A DNA stretch of 64,000 bases, from positions 59,674,021 to 59,738,020 of the forward strand of contig OZ024908.1 in assembly GCA_964017125.1 (NCBI GenBank), given 5' to 3'. Positions 10,147 to 20,599 of this stretch are shown one piece after another. Source of the stretch: Flabesymbios commensalis (taxonomy: Eukaryota > Annelida > Polychaeta > Terebellida > Flabelligeridae). Under the pieces are notes generated by a model that worked only from the letters and a program-made list of their open reading frames with translations, ran no database searches and had not been told where the DNA came from. The translations under genes and the position numbers were made by a program. Numbering within the stretch: position 1 is the stretch's first letter; each line of letters starts with the position of its first letter.

Positions 10147-10458
10147 GGGCAGGGGCCCTAGGGTAATGGCTAGCACCGCTGCCTTTCACGCCAGAGTTCG
10201 GGGTTCGGTTCCCGGTCTCGGCGGTTTGAAAGAAACAAAAAATGTTTCTTCCCCATCCACGTGTGAAAGTCAGTATTGTGGGGAGCCTCCGTGACCGAGA
10301 GGTAGTGTGCTCGGCCTCAGACCACCAGGGCTCCAATTTCGAATCCTGTGTCTGGAGGACAGTGTCGTCTCAATCATCTCACCATCCTCAGGAGGTTCTC
10401 CTGGCATAGTTTAGCCTATATGTGCACAAAGGTGGCCTAAAGCCCGATTCATTTTTGA
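10147..10458 (+). mobile_element. Dimeric tRNA-related SINE (copy 2)
   Basis: Module 1 has TAATGGCTAGCACCGC and the B box GGTTCGGTTCCC. Module 2 has GAGAGGTAGTGTGCTCGG and a TTCGAATCC B box. It ends GCCCGATTCATTTTT. GTTTAGCCTATATGTGC is present, unlike the copy at 1684. Confidence 0.8.
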
Positions 10459-10633
10459 TTTACTTCCGAAATATTCTCGGATTTTCAGCCATTCTTAACA
10501 GACTTTATAAACATCGACCACCAGGGGCCCATCGTCCTACATTTTTTGGTCTGAACAGTTTTTGCGTCCTTTTGATGACCATGCAGACATTATGAAATCT
10601 CTCCCCGACCTGATGGCGTCCGCTTCTCATACA
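10459..10633. other. Unassigned stretch
   Basis: No repeat or frame is recognised. Confidence 0.35.
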
Positions 10634-10863
10634 TTAACCCGTTATTTTATTTAAATTTTCAACCACTTGAGGTTGTGTCTCGCTACCGCGATCCACAACC
10701 TCAAGTGGTTGAAAATTACTCATAGGCCTATTTGTTTAGTTTAAGACCAAACATTTTCAATTATTGATGTTTAAACGTACATTTTGTTCCCAATCGCAGT
10801 GATTTAATCGGTTTATAAACCCGATTAAAAAACAATTGTTGTGACTAGCAGGCAAAGGGTTAA
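10634..10863 (-). mobile_element. TTAA hairpin MITE family 3 (GAGGTTGTG stem)
   Basis: TTAACCCG at the left and GGGTTAA at the right flank a hairpin with arms ACCACTTGAGGTTGTG and CACAACCTCAAGTGGT and tip TCGCTACCGCGA. Beyond the hairpin, AATCGCAGTGATTTAATCGG is shared with 31130-31200 and 47430-47460. A TAGGCCTA (10723-10730) sits where the 3522 copy has a plain TA. Confidence 0.7.
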
Positions 10864-11143
10864 TACAATTTCAGGCCACGACAAAATTACCACACAAGCA
10901 CACGAGCACCTACTTGAACCTGACTCCATGAACACCTGTTTTTCACCGTAAACATAGTTTCATTTATTCAAAATGATTAATGTATTTATAATCCACTGTA
11001 CCATGCAGTGCCCGGAGAAGATGTTATCTGGGCATCTAATTTGAGCAAGGGAGTAAAAAGATTTATACATGGCAATGTGTGTGCCTTGAAATCAAACCAG
11101 CAGCGGAGTCTCTGGTTGGATAACAAGGTCATAAAGTACATAG
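10864..11143. other. Unassigned flank of the minisatellite
   Basis: No recognisable family. The open frames across 10986-11372 derive mostly from the adjoining minisatellite. Confidence 0.35.
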
Positions 11144-11470
11144 GCAGCACGCTCTTCATCATAGACAGCACGCTCTCCATCATAGACAGCACGCTCTCCA
11201 TAATAGACAGCACGCTCTTCATCATGGACAGCACGATCTCCATCATAGACAGCACGCTCTCCATCACGGACAGCACGCTCTCCATCATAGACAGCACGCT
11301 CTCCATCATGGACAGCACGATCTCCATCATAGACAGCACGCTCTCCATCACGGACAGCACGCTCTCCATCATAGACTACACGCTCTCCATCATGAGCAGC
11401 ATGCTCTCCATCATGGACAACATGCCCCCCATCATGTACAACAAGCTCTCCATCATGGAGAGCGTGCTCT
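11144..11470. repeat. 21-bp minisatellite
   Basis: About 15-16 units of AGCACGCTCTCCATCATAGA plus C follow in tandem, decaying after about 11385. A four-unit block of 84 bp (variants CGATCTCC, ATCACGGAC, ATCATAGAC, ATCATGGAC) occurs twice, so there is a small higher-order repeat. Because 21 is a multiple of 3, all frames stay open and give spurious repeat proteins. Confidence 0.85.
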
Positions 11471-11635
11471 ACTGCCCACGATGTAGGGCGGGCTGTCCAC
11501 GATGAAAAACCTATCATCCATGTACGATATGTCCTTGTGGCCAAACATAGACATCATATTTCTGACATCATTATTTTTAAAATGCCACTATAATCTTTCT
11601 CAGCCGCCAATTTAGCTATGACATAATTATGTTGA

Positions 11636-11905
11636 TAAGGAAGTGGCACAATGGCTAGAGCGTGCCGATGTCGCTGCCTGCGGTGCGGTTTCGAATCCCG
11701 CTTGGTGCAGGATTTTCAGAGAAATATCACCTTTCTCCCCTTTCCATTTTGGGACATTATCTCGATGTTGTGTCCTTGGGCAAGGCACTTAACCTCCAAA
11801 TGCTTCGCTTGACTCAGGTAAAAATGAGTACCTGACAGGACAGAGATGGAAATGTGCATGCTAATATCAATGTGTCGATCTCAGTTGAGTTTAGATGGCA
11901 CACAA
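11636..11905 (+). mobile_element. tRNA-headed SINE, second type
   Basis: The head has GTGGCACAATGGCTAGAGCG (A box) and GGTTTCGAATCCCGC (B box) at about 11645-11703. The body contains GTGTCCTTGGGCAAGGCACT at about 11779-11799, a segment common in animal tRNA-SINEs. The 3' end is not sharply defined. It is not related to the dimeric SINE in sequence. Confidence 0.6.
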
Positions 11906-12725
11906 ATGAGCAGATCCAGTGACCAGGGGGTGAAAAATCAAAAAGTCGGATGAAATACCTGATATCAAACCATAAACTTTTATACTTTTAAAGAATGTAG
12001 ATTCCGTTGTCATCCTGCACGGCGGGGCATTATTCCAAATGTATTTGGCAATCATCCTTCTCATTCTTTAATTTCATATTCCCAAGTGCCATATAATTTA
12101 AACTAATGCTACAAAATCGTTGTAAAGCTCTCATTTTGTAACAGTATCCAAGTTTGAAACTGACATTCAATTTATCAAAGTGCTGAGCACTTGAAAGAGC
12201 AGTACAATGTAGGTGAAGAATTATTCTGAGTGAACGTGTATTTGAATGTCACAAGCAAAATGTTAATGGTCTGAACATTTCAATTTTTCACAAAAAAACT
12301 ACACGCCATTTTCCGCTTACATACGAAATGCCAACTTTACAATGTTGACACACCGCACCGACGACACCCGACTCGAGTGTCGTCAAATGTCGTACTGTTG
12401 TTTGGTATGGACTGTAAAACAGAGCTGTAGCTCGGGATAGCGCTATTAAGAACATTGGACACGGAAGAAATTATAGGCTGCACATCCTGAGGAAATCAAG
12501 GCGGCTAAGACAAAGCTCATGCTGTTTGTCATCATTTAGTAGAAGATTTTAAGTGACAGTAATCCCCCTCTCATCATTACGTCTAGCTAATCGAGCTATC
12601 CATAATTAATGCAAATTGTCTCTCACGCTATATCGTTTCACTTTAGAGACACATCAAATGGCGTAATATTTTACGTCGTGAACTGATTTAGTTTCAAATC
12701 TATGCATTTGTAAGATGATACCTTT
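11906..12725. other. Unassigned stretch
   Basis: Mostly unique-looking AT-rich DNA. A small palindrome, GACACCCGACTCGAGTGTCG, lies at about 12363-12382. No open frame of note. Confidence 0.4.
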
Positions 12726-12945
12726 ATAACCCTTTCAGCGCGGGGGCCGTCATTATACGTCAGAATTTGACGTTGTAGACGTCAGATCCTGATGCATAAA
12801 GACGTTCCCCGCACTGAAAGAATTAAAATATTTCTAAAGGCTGTAGCCCCATAACATAGGTATTCAAATTATGACGATTTCAAATAGAAAAAAACACATT
12901 TGGTCTCCATTGTCTATACACAAATATTTAGGCGTTGTAAGGGTC
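12726..12945 (-). mobile_element. TTAA hairpin MITE family 2
   Basis: On this strand it runs from AACCCTTTCAGCGCGGG through a worn GACGTCAGATCCTGA hairpin, CATAACATAGGTATTCAAAT and GTCTCCATTG to GGCGTTGTAAGGGT. It is the complement of the 45102 copy in layout. Confidence 0.65.
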
Positions 12946-13084
12946 AAACACTCTGGCCCAACTATTGCTCGTCAGTGTTATCCATGCTGTCGAGGGAACA
13001 CCACTGTGGTATCAGCGACTGGTGCGGCTGGTGATTCCTCTAATCATCTTGGTGTTTCGAGCTGACGTCAGTCAATGCATTTTT

Positions 13085-13835
13085 AGATCGTTTTTTTTAA
13101 CATGTTCAATGTAACTAATATTATTATTTTCTTCTTTATACATACTCTCACTCATTATGTAATTACTCGGTTTCACGCTTGCAGTAGCTATTTTATCTCT
13201 GGTTTTGGTGCGGGAAACTTAAAAATATCATGCCAATGCTGTTTAAAGGGACTGGCCCAGGCTAAAATCATCAAAAAATCGGTGATTTTATTTCGGGTTC
13301 TTAATATGACCATATGATGTAAGCATGTACATAGACTATAAGTGAAATTTTTTATAATTTTTGTGCTGCGCATTCACCAGTTAGGCTAGATATAGAGACG
13401 AAATTCCCTCATTTCTTATTTTTGACATGGTTGTCAATAATTAAAAATCAGGAATTTCGTCTCTATATCTAGCCTAACTGGTGAATGCGCAGCACAAAAA
13501 ATATAAAATTTTGCAGTTCTAGTCTATGGACATGTTTACATCATATGGTCATATTAAAAACCCAAAATAAAATCACCGATTTTTTTATGATTTGAGCCTG
13601 GGCCAGTCCCTTTAACTGTAAGTTATTTTAAATAGTTCTCATGCATATTTTATTTAACCTGTGCTTGTTTAAGCATATAATGTCGTTTGATTTTAACATG
13701 TTTAAGTTAACTTAGCATGCATATTTTACCGAACTAATCCTGTTGTATATAGTCTTGTACATAATGTTCATTTTAATGACGCATAAGTCTGCATAGCCCT
13801 ACCGTCGTCAATAAATATCTAATTATCATAAAGCG
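13085..13835 (+). repeat. Interspersed repeat split by a TTAA foldback element
   Basis: The outer parts (13085-13246 and 13612-13835) match 5915-6370 in inverse orientation. The middle is a 365-bp insertion missing from that relative. The repeat is unidentified and non-coding. Confidence 0.7.
13247..13611. mobile_element. Foldback MITE with TTAA target duplication
   Basis: The two halves are near-perfect inverted repeats of about 155-165 bp: AGGGACTGGCCCAGGCTAAA at the left, its partner ending CCTGGGCCAGTCCCT at the right, and a spacer of about 45 bp. TTAA at 13243-13246 and 13612-13615 is the target duplication. The homologue at 5915-6370 has the empty site CTGTTTAACTGT. TTAA fits piggyBac- or Kolobok-type elements. 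No coding capacity. Confidence 0.88.
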
Positions 13836-14188
13836 TATGATAACAAAAATATACCCTATAAACTTGGCAAAAGTTCTTTCAGGCAAAAGTTCTTTCCGTA
13901 GTAAAAATGCAGCTAATCAGGACGGTTAGCACGGAGAAACCCATGGGTATATCCTGGTGACAGGGTGAAACGGGTGCAAGGCAAGGACGCATAAATAAAT
14001 CAGACAGGTCTGACACGGCTTTATTTCCAGAGGGAGTACAGCATTGCTCTAACGTTTTGTCTACATCAACTCGGACATTTCCAAGACAGAGAGAGCCTAA
14101 GCATGCCATAAAATAGGTTGTAGCTTGGGTAGGCCTACCTCCCACCAACAGTCCAATATATCTGGCTGTGAATCAGCTCGGGTGGAGC
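13836..14188. other. Unassigned stretch with an open frame
   Basis: The minus strand is open over 13879-14148 (89 codons), with no domain that I know and no clear splice sites. The direct repeat GGCAAAAGTTCTTTC lies at 13866-13896. Confidence 0.35.
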
Positions 14189-14434
14189 TTAACCCTTTAA
14201 CCGCCAAATTATTTAATCTGAATTTTCACCCACTTGAAGTTGTGTCTCGCTGACGCGATCCACGACTTCAAGTGAGTGAAAATTATTCAGATTTGACAAA
14301 ATGGAGGTCAACTTTTTTCAAATATTGCTGATTGATGTCACATTTTATCTTTAACATGTTTAAAAAGTGGCACTTAATGTGCTAATAAAAAATGAAAACC
14401 CGCATATATGCGGCACCGGCGGTTAAAGAGTTAA
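14189..14434 (+). mobile_element. TTAA hairpin MITE family 1
   Basis: A full-length copy from TTAACCCTTTAACCGCC to GGCGGTTAAAGAGTTAA. The stem is ACTTGAAGTTGTG with tip TCGCTGACGCGA. It is highly similar to the 2279 copy, which suggests recent activity of the family. Confidence 0.82.
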
Positions 14435-14463
14435 CGTTTCAGAAGGAGAAAACTTGAACATTT

Positions 14464-14538
14464 CGTCCTCTTGGAGATAGAAGGTGCTAAACTGCCACTT
14501 TAAGTGGCAGTATAGTACCTTCTAACTCCAAGGGGACG
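14464..14538. repeat. Short palindrome CTTGGAG...CTCCAAG
   Basis: A 75-bp near-perfect hairpin with arms CTTGGAGATAGAAGGTGC and its partner, meeting at CTGCCACTTTAAGTGGCAG. It is probably a very small foldback element; I found no second copy. Confidence 0.5.
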
Positions 14539-15114
14539 ATTTGTAAACATGTCGCGGCAAGCATTTTGTGGCAAAATTCATTAGTATTCATCAAGCGTCC
14601 TCACTTCAATTACAAAAATGCCATAAACTTGATTCCGTACTAAATATATTCCAATTTTATTAATATGACAACATAGTAACTTGAAGTTTGTACTTGTGAA
14701 AATAACATAGTTATCCGGTTATCATGAGTGTTCTAAAATTAGAAATAATAAAACATCCTGGCCCTATAATCGTTCCGATTGGAATTAGTGTTTGCTGATC
14801 GTTCTTTCTTGTCTTTTTTGGTTCCCTTTTTATATTATTTTATCCATTTATAGACTTCGTAATTAATGAACTAATTGCATTTACCCTTGTAGGAGTATGT
14901 GCACCTACATGTAAAATAAGCATGTTTTTTTCTTGTGAGAATAGGCATTTTTCATCAGTATCAGCTCGGCCAACGGTTCATGTTGAAGAGGAGCATCTTT
15001 AATGTCAAAATAATGAGCATATTTTTCTTTACTTCTATTGTGAGCGTGTGTCCCTAATGTTGGAAGAGGGTTTTATGTGGACTACTGAATAAAAATAATA
15101 TTCGTCAATATTTT
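14539..15114. other. Unassigned stretch
   Basis: AT-rich; I recognise nothing. Confidence 0.4.
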
Positions 15115-15678
15115 AAAGGGACCCCTTGGGATGACATCAATTTTCGTTTTTCGTTTTGTAATGAAGTAGTGTATCCCCCAGATCATGATTTCATTTTTTT
15201 CAGAGTTTTTAGATTTTTACAAATATTTTTTATCAATATTTCTATGAAACCGCTTAAAACCCAAACAAACTCTTTGTATACCTAAACACTTGCTGAAGGA
15301 TGATTGAATGTTCCTACACCATTGGGCCACATGTTGATGCCGTCGGCCCAGCGTTGGGCAGACAATCAGTGTTGCCGTGTAGCCCCCCCATGTCCTGACT
15401 AAAAGACATCAATTAGCGGCCAATTAGCGGCGATTGCCTTGATCTCGCCGTCCAAGACGTGGGAATATGTGGTGTAAAGTCCTGTATATTGCTGACTTGT
15501 TTTGTTTACATGGCAATATACGACCTGGAAATATAGCTATTTCACTCTTTTTCGGTGCTTCAAAATTGTTTTTTGACTTTTTTGTATTTTCAGTTAAGAT
15601 CAGTAGGCTATATAGCTTCATATAAGTTAATTTTTCAAAATTGACAACATTGAAAATGTCTCATCCAAAGGGGTCCCT
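15115..15678. mobile_element. TTAA MITE with AGGGACCCCTTTGG ends
   Basis: The left end is TTAAAGGGACCCCTTGG (about 15112-15128) and the right end is CCAAAGGGGTCCCTTTAA (about 15665-15682), followed inward by the partly matching ATGACAT and ATGTCTCAT. TTAA flanks both ends. The length is about 565 bp. The ends resemble those of the 13247 element (AGGGACTGG), so the two may use one transposase. A worn palindromic MITE core sits at about 15318-15385. Confidence 0.7.
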
Positions 15679-15682
15679 TTAA

Positions 15683-16406
15683 TATGTTCGATAATAATTG
15701 TATTTAAAGTAATAATGTTATTCTCGGCATATTAGGACGTCAGAAAACGAATATGTGTAAGCCTACTCAAAAGTATGTGATTTTTTCTGATATTTACATA
15801 CGCATACAGTTTTATTTATTCACACTACTTTATTACTTATGATTTCTAACTGTCTCAACAGGCTTATTATATTTGATAGATTTTTACAATAAATTTGAAT
15901 ATTATTTTTTTCTCTAAATATTATTATTGATACATCCCTAATGCAGTAAACTCATACTCATATTGAGATAGATGGTGCCCTTGAAACATCACTTTTATGT
16001 TTTTAATCAAATCAAGAAATAAAGAATACTTCGGTAGAGTAATAAGTGAAATATAATTATTATTCAAAACGTCTACAAAACACAATAAAGTCACTGGTTC
16101 CAGCATCCCTTAGGCTATCAGGGAGCTAATATTTCCAATACAAATAACAATAAGCCTATATTATTTTCATATTTATTGCATGTGTATATGTCTCAACTTC
16201 CATGAAATGGGTATCTGCATACAACATATGCAGAGTAGATGTCATGTGTAAAGTGTCGATGACAAATGACTAAATTGTTTGACATTAGACTACATGATCC
16301 TATTATCCACGGGGCTGCTGAAGTGGTTGTGAGTGGTAGACATGGGGACATTTGATTACACGTTAGCTATTACATCGCATCTGCTGTGTGTTTGTTTTAT
16401 AGGAAG
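15683..16406. other. Unassigned stretch
   Basis: AT-rich DNA without a recognisable family or open frame of interest. Confidence 0.4.
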
Positions 16407-16515
16407 CCCAGTAAACACAGGACATTTGTATGACATTTATACAATGTTGGTCCAACGTCGGAGACGCTGGGCCGACGTTGTATAAATGTTATATAAATGT
16501 TTTGTGTTTACTGGA
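16407..16515. mobile_element. Palindromic MITE, AATGTTGGTCCAACGTC core
   Basis: It begins CCCAGTAAACACAGGACATT and ends TGTGTTTACTGG. The inner arms ATTTATACAATGTTGG and the complement of GCCGACGTTGTATAAAT pair. The centre is CCAACGTCGGAGACGCTGGG. Confidence 0.72.
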
Positions 16516-16667
16516 AGCCGCTGATACGTAATATAACAACTAATGGAAGAACCAATGTTTTTAGAATTATGATAGTAATGGTTTTATTTTCTGGTAATCT
16601 ATGCATGGGCATTGTCACACGGGGTTTCATCCTTACACGATATATTCAAAATAACTAAAAACTGTGT

Positions 16668-16720
16668 CTTTAGAGGTCAGATTCTGACGTCTAAATTCGG
16701 TCCCCGCGCGGAAAGGTTAA
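16668..16720 (+). mobile_element. TTAA hairpin MITE family 2, right-end fragment
   Basis: GGTCAGATTCTGACGTCTAA followed by GGTCCCCGCGCGGAAAGGTTAA-like ends is all that remains of a family 2 element. Confidence 0.5.
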
Positions 16721-17139
16721 AACCACATTCACACCAAGTACAGTCATTACACCCACATCCCACTCTCATTGTACGAAACCCATTGTTTATTCTATGTCAA
16801 CATAAGTGAGATAACCCGCCTGGTGAAAGTGATCTATGTTAACTTTAATGATTAAATTCAGCGCTGTTGGAAATACCATTTTTTTTAAGAAACGGTTGAT
16901 ATTAATTATTTTGTTGTCCAGGCGATGAATATCTTATCGTAGATGATGTTGGTTTTACAAAGTGGTGGGTTTTTTCATGTCAACTTACATTGTTGAAGGA
17001 CACTACTCTTTGACTAAGTTGTTCCAAAACTTGAATGCTTCTTTACACTGCAAATCATATTTTAACAATCATTTTATTTTTATAAATACCCAACATATCT
17101 ATCAAAATGTTTATTTTTAGAGTAGGCCTACTAAAATAT
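16721..17139. other. Unassigned stretch
   Basis: No family recognised. TAGGCCTA occurs at 17123-17130. Confidence 0.35.
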
Positions 17140-18352
17140 GAGCTATTTCACTTTCACCATATATTTCACCATGTATTTCACTATGGCTTTCACCATGTCT
17201 TTCATCATGATTTTACCATGTCTTTAACCATGTCTTTCACCATGTATTTCACCATGTCTTTCACCATGTCTTTCATCATGTATTTTACAATGGCTTTCAC
17301 ATGTATTTCACCATGTATTTCACTATGTATTTCATCATGTCTTTCACCATGTCTTTCACCATGTCTTTCACCATGTATTTCACCATGTCTTTCACCATGT
17401 CTTTCATCATGTATTTCACCATGTCGTTCACCATGTCTTTCACCATGTCATTCACCATATATTTCACCATGTCTTTCACTATGTCTTTTGCCATGTCTTT
17501 CACCATGTCTTTCGGCATGTCTTACACCACGTCTTTCACCATGTCTTTCACCATGTATTTCACCATGTCTTTCATCATGTCTTTAGGGCGGGAGCCCTAG
17601 GGTAGTGGTTAGCACCGCTGCCTTTCACACCAGAGTTCGGGGTTCGGTTCCCGGTCTCGGCGGTTTCAAAGAAACAAAAATGTTTCTTCCCCATCCACGT
17701 GTGAAAGTCAGTATTGTGGGGAGCCTCCGTGACCGAGAGGTAGCGTGCTCGGCCTCAGACCGCCAGGGCTCGAATTTCGAACCCTGTGTCTGGAGGACAG
17801 TGTCATCTTATTCATCTCATCATCCTCAGGAGGTTCTCCTGGCCCAGTTTAGCCTATATGTGCACAAAGGTGGCCTAAAGCCCGAATCATTTCATTTCAT
17901 TTCATCATGTCTTTCATCATGTCTTTCACCATGTCTTTCACCCTTTCTCCGTCACGTACTTCAACATGCCCTTCATCTTGTCTTTTACCATGTTTTTTAC
18001 CATGTCTTTCACCACGTCTCCCATCATGTCTTTCAACATGCATTTCATCGTGTCTTTCTTCATGTATTTTACCATGTCTTTCATCATGCATTTCATCATA
18101 TCTTGCGCCATGTCTTTTACCACGTATTTTACTATGTCTTTCATTATGTTTTTCGCTATGTCTTTCACCATGTCTTTCATCATGTTTTTCACCATACCGT
18201 TCACCATACCTTTCACCACGCGTCTTTCTTCGTGTATTTCACCTAGTCTTTCACCGTGTCTTTCATTATGTCTTTCACCATGTATTTCGCCATGTCTTTA
18301 ACCATGTCTATCACCATGTCTTTCAGCGTGTCTTTCACCATGTCTTTACTAC
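17140..18352. repeat. 12-bp minisatellite (TTCACCATGTCT), split by a SINE
   Basis: Tandem copies of TTCACCATGTCT with TTCATCATGTAT-type variants fill 17140-17585 and 17904-18352. Because 12 is a multiple of 3, all frames stay open and yield spurious SPCL- or MSFT-repeat proteins. The right block is more diverged (for example CGTGTCTTTC). Confidence 0.85.
17586..17903 (+). mobile_element. Dimeric tRNA-related SINE (copy 3), inside a minisatellite
   Basis: The first module has GTAGTGGTTAGCACCGC and GGTTCGGTTCCCGG. The second has GAGAGGTAGCGTGCTCGG and GGCTCGAATTTCGAACCC. The tail is TTTCATTTCATTTCATC. TCATCATGTCTTT on both sides is minisatellite sequence duplicated or simply repeated at the insertion point. 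This is the best-preserved copy in the window. Confidence 0.85.
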
Positions 18353-18446
18353 TTTGAGGTGCTAAACCAATCTCAAACTAAACCTTGATATTCATAATAT
18401 TCTGCTATTCATCTTAGATCCATACTTTCTTTGGTACTATCGTCCA

Positions 18447-18646
18447 TTAACCCTTTTACCGCCAAATTGTTTAATCGGAATTTTCAACCACTTGAAGTTG
18501 TGTCTCGCTGAAACGATTCACAATTTCAAGTGAATGGAAAATTTTCAGACTCTTGGTGATTGATGTCACGTTTTCTCAAAGCTGGTATTTAATGTGCAAA
18601 AAAATGTAAAAACTAATATAAACGGAACCGGCGGCTAAAGGGTTAA
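18447..18646 (+). mobile_element. TTAA hairpin MITE family 1, diverged and shortened
   Basis: The ends TTAACCCTTTTACCGCC and GGCGGCTAAAGGGTTAA are clear. The hairpin arms (CTTGAAGTTGTG, CACAATTTCAAG) carry changes, and about 45 bp are missing from the body. Confidence 0.72.
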
Positions 18647-18763
18647 CGCGTTAGGTAGCAATAATTCGGACATGTATTTACATAGGTGTCTAATTACACG
18701 TGAGAATGATGAACATTCTGCTGCATGGATTATTCCACAATACTTTTTTCTCTCATATTAATC

Positions 18764-19008
18764 TTAACCCTTTAACCGCCGGTATCGCTATATTCGGGTT
18801 TTCATTTTTTATTAGCACATTACGTACCACCTTTTGAACATGTTAAAGATAAAATGTGACATCAATCAGCAAGATTTGAAAAGAGTCGATCTACATTTTG
18901 TCAAATCTGCAAAATTTTCACTCACTTGAAGTTGTGGATCGCGTCAGCGAGACACAACTTTAAGTGGGTGAAAATTCAAATTGAATAATCTGGCGGTTAA
19001 TAGGTTAA
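18764..19008 (-). mobile_element. TTAA hairpin MITE family 1
   Basis: An inverse copy from TTAACCCTTTAACCGCCGG to GGCGGTTAATAGGTTAA, with hairpin arms ACTTGAAGTTGTGG and CACAACTTTAAGT and tip TCGCGTCAGCGA. Confidence 0.8.
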
Positions 19009-19192
19009 TACATGTATGCAATCGTGCATCCTCAACATATAAGTCTGCACGGAGCGTGGCAAGATATACAGGGGTACTAAATCAGCAAACCCCGGAAACT
19101 AGCAATGTGCAGCTGAATATCTGCAAATTCTGCGCTGCCGGCTAATTTGTCGGCTGTCATCGCAGTATTGTATGGTGGAGCAATGACACGGC

Positions 19193-19260
19193 TCTGCAAA
19201 GGCAAAAGGCTGTATCTGCTTACTTTACAAGTAAGCAGATGCTTCCTTTTGGCTTTCCAC
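19193..19260. repeat. Short hairpin repeat, AAAGGC...GCCTTT type
   Basis: TGCAAAGGCAAAAGGCTGTA and its partner TGCTTCCTTTTGGCTTTCC flank a perfect CTGCTTACTTTACAAGTAAG-type centre. Second complete copy of the family seen at 1495-1562. Confidence 0.65.
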
Positions 19261-19412
19261 GGCAGATTACACCAGGATAGCTGCGATAAAAATAAAACAA
19301 TGTTAAATGACGACAGCGTCTATTGTCGATGTCTGAAAAGTATAGGAGTACGAAACTGGGAAGGCAAGCTTTTTTTTCAGTACGAGTCTAAATTTATCCA
19401 TCCAAAACGAAA

Positions 19413-20550
19413 ATGGTTAGGCCCCTATTATCTGATTATCCTACGCAATGCATATAGTAGGGCCACTATGTTTTTTCTGTTTTAGATGAGCGCCCGCATT
19501 AGATTTAGGCCGCGCATTACCAAAAAAACTGCCAGCGTGTGCATTGGATTGTTGCCGCTTTAAGAAAAAAACAGTTAATTTGGGGGGATAAAAAACATTC
19601 CCAAAAAACAAGTTAATTTCAAAAGATAAAAATACATTACGTTTTTTAAAAAATAGTTCAAAATTTTTTTTATTTTGTCGCCCTTATTAACTTTTTCAGA
19701 ATTTGTTTCAAGGTTTTTTTTATTTCGTCGCCCTAATTAACTTTTCCCAAAATAGGCTCAAGGTTTTTTTCTTGAATGTTTTCCCCCTCCCTCATTAGAT
19801 TTTTTATTTTTCTGATCCAAAACAGAAAAATAAACCTAACCATAGTAACGACATGTCATTATTGTCAAAACCATATATTAGACTTCTATTCACAAGCCAT
19901 GATAAGGGAAGACTCTCTATAGTACTGTCCAACATAAAATACTTTTGCAAGACAAGACGAGAAAACCCCCCAGAAATTTTACATATTATTGGTCCAAAAA
20001 ACTTATGCTACAATTTTTTTATAGCCACACAATGAAATAACACGTTTCACCGAAATCCTTGTTCTGATGTAAATGTAATGAGAATAAATGTCGCGTCAAC
20101 CTTGTCACAGCACTGATGCAACGTATTTGACGTTGGTCCAGCGTTGTAGAAGTACCGTTGAATTGATGACAATATTATTTCACGATTTCGCGGTGATATA
20201 TTTTGGCAAAGGCGTGGTGATGCTGTAGTGCTTTGATTTAAAACTTGATAACGAATTTCGTAGCAAAATGTCATTATTTGGTAAAAATAACTACCATATC
20301 ATGCACATTGGCTTGGAATCAAAAGTGGCACAAATAATTGTGTAGACTACAACAAAACTGTGATAGAACATTTGAGACCCATTATGTGGAAGTAGACTAC
20401 TTACTGTTTGATTATTATTGTGGAGAGAAAACGCCAAGTTAAATTTTAATAATGAGAACAAATCCACTAATGTAGCGTCAATTTCGCAGAGATAAAGAAC
20501 AATAAGTTGTACAAACACATATTTTCCTCATATTATCCAGCTGGGACGAT
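19413..20550. other. T-rich stretch, possible foldback ends
   Basis: ACTATGTTTTTTCTGTTTTA (about 19466) and the complement of AAACAGAAAAATAAACC (about 19821-19840) may be inverted ends of an element. Between them, TTTTATTTCGTCGCCCT-like words repeat twice (about 19670-19735). The evidence is too thin to define a boundary. 19851-20550 holds nothing that I recognise. Confidence 0.25.
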
Positions 20551-20599
20551 TTCGTTGCCATCAAATTACTATTTTCTATGCAATATATCCGAAAAATAG

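Noticed and set aside
11008-11544. Repeat proteins of 128-165 residues on both strands
   Set aside because: All are by-products of the 21-bp minisatellite, whose unit length keeps every frame open.
13879-14148. 89-codon minus-strand frame as a host exon
   Set aside because: No recognisable domain and no convincing splice sites; length is possible by chance.
11144-18352. CRISPR array
   Set aside because: Repeats are contiguous without unique spacers, and the DNA is clearly eukaryotic.
17107-18365. Long Ser-Pro-Cys-Leu and Met-Ser-Phe-Thr repeat proteins
   Set aside because: They are translations of a 12-bp minisatellite on both strands, interrupted by a SINE; no start or splice context.
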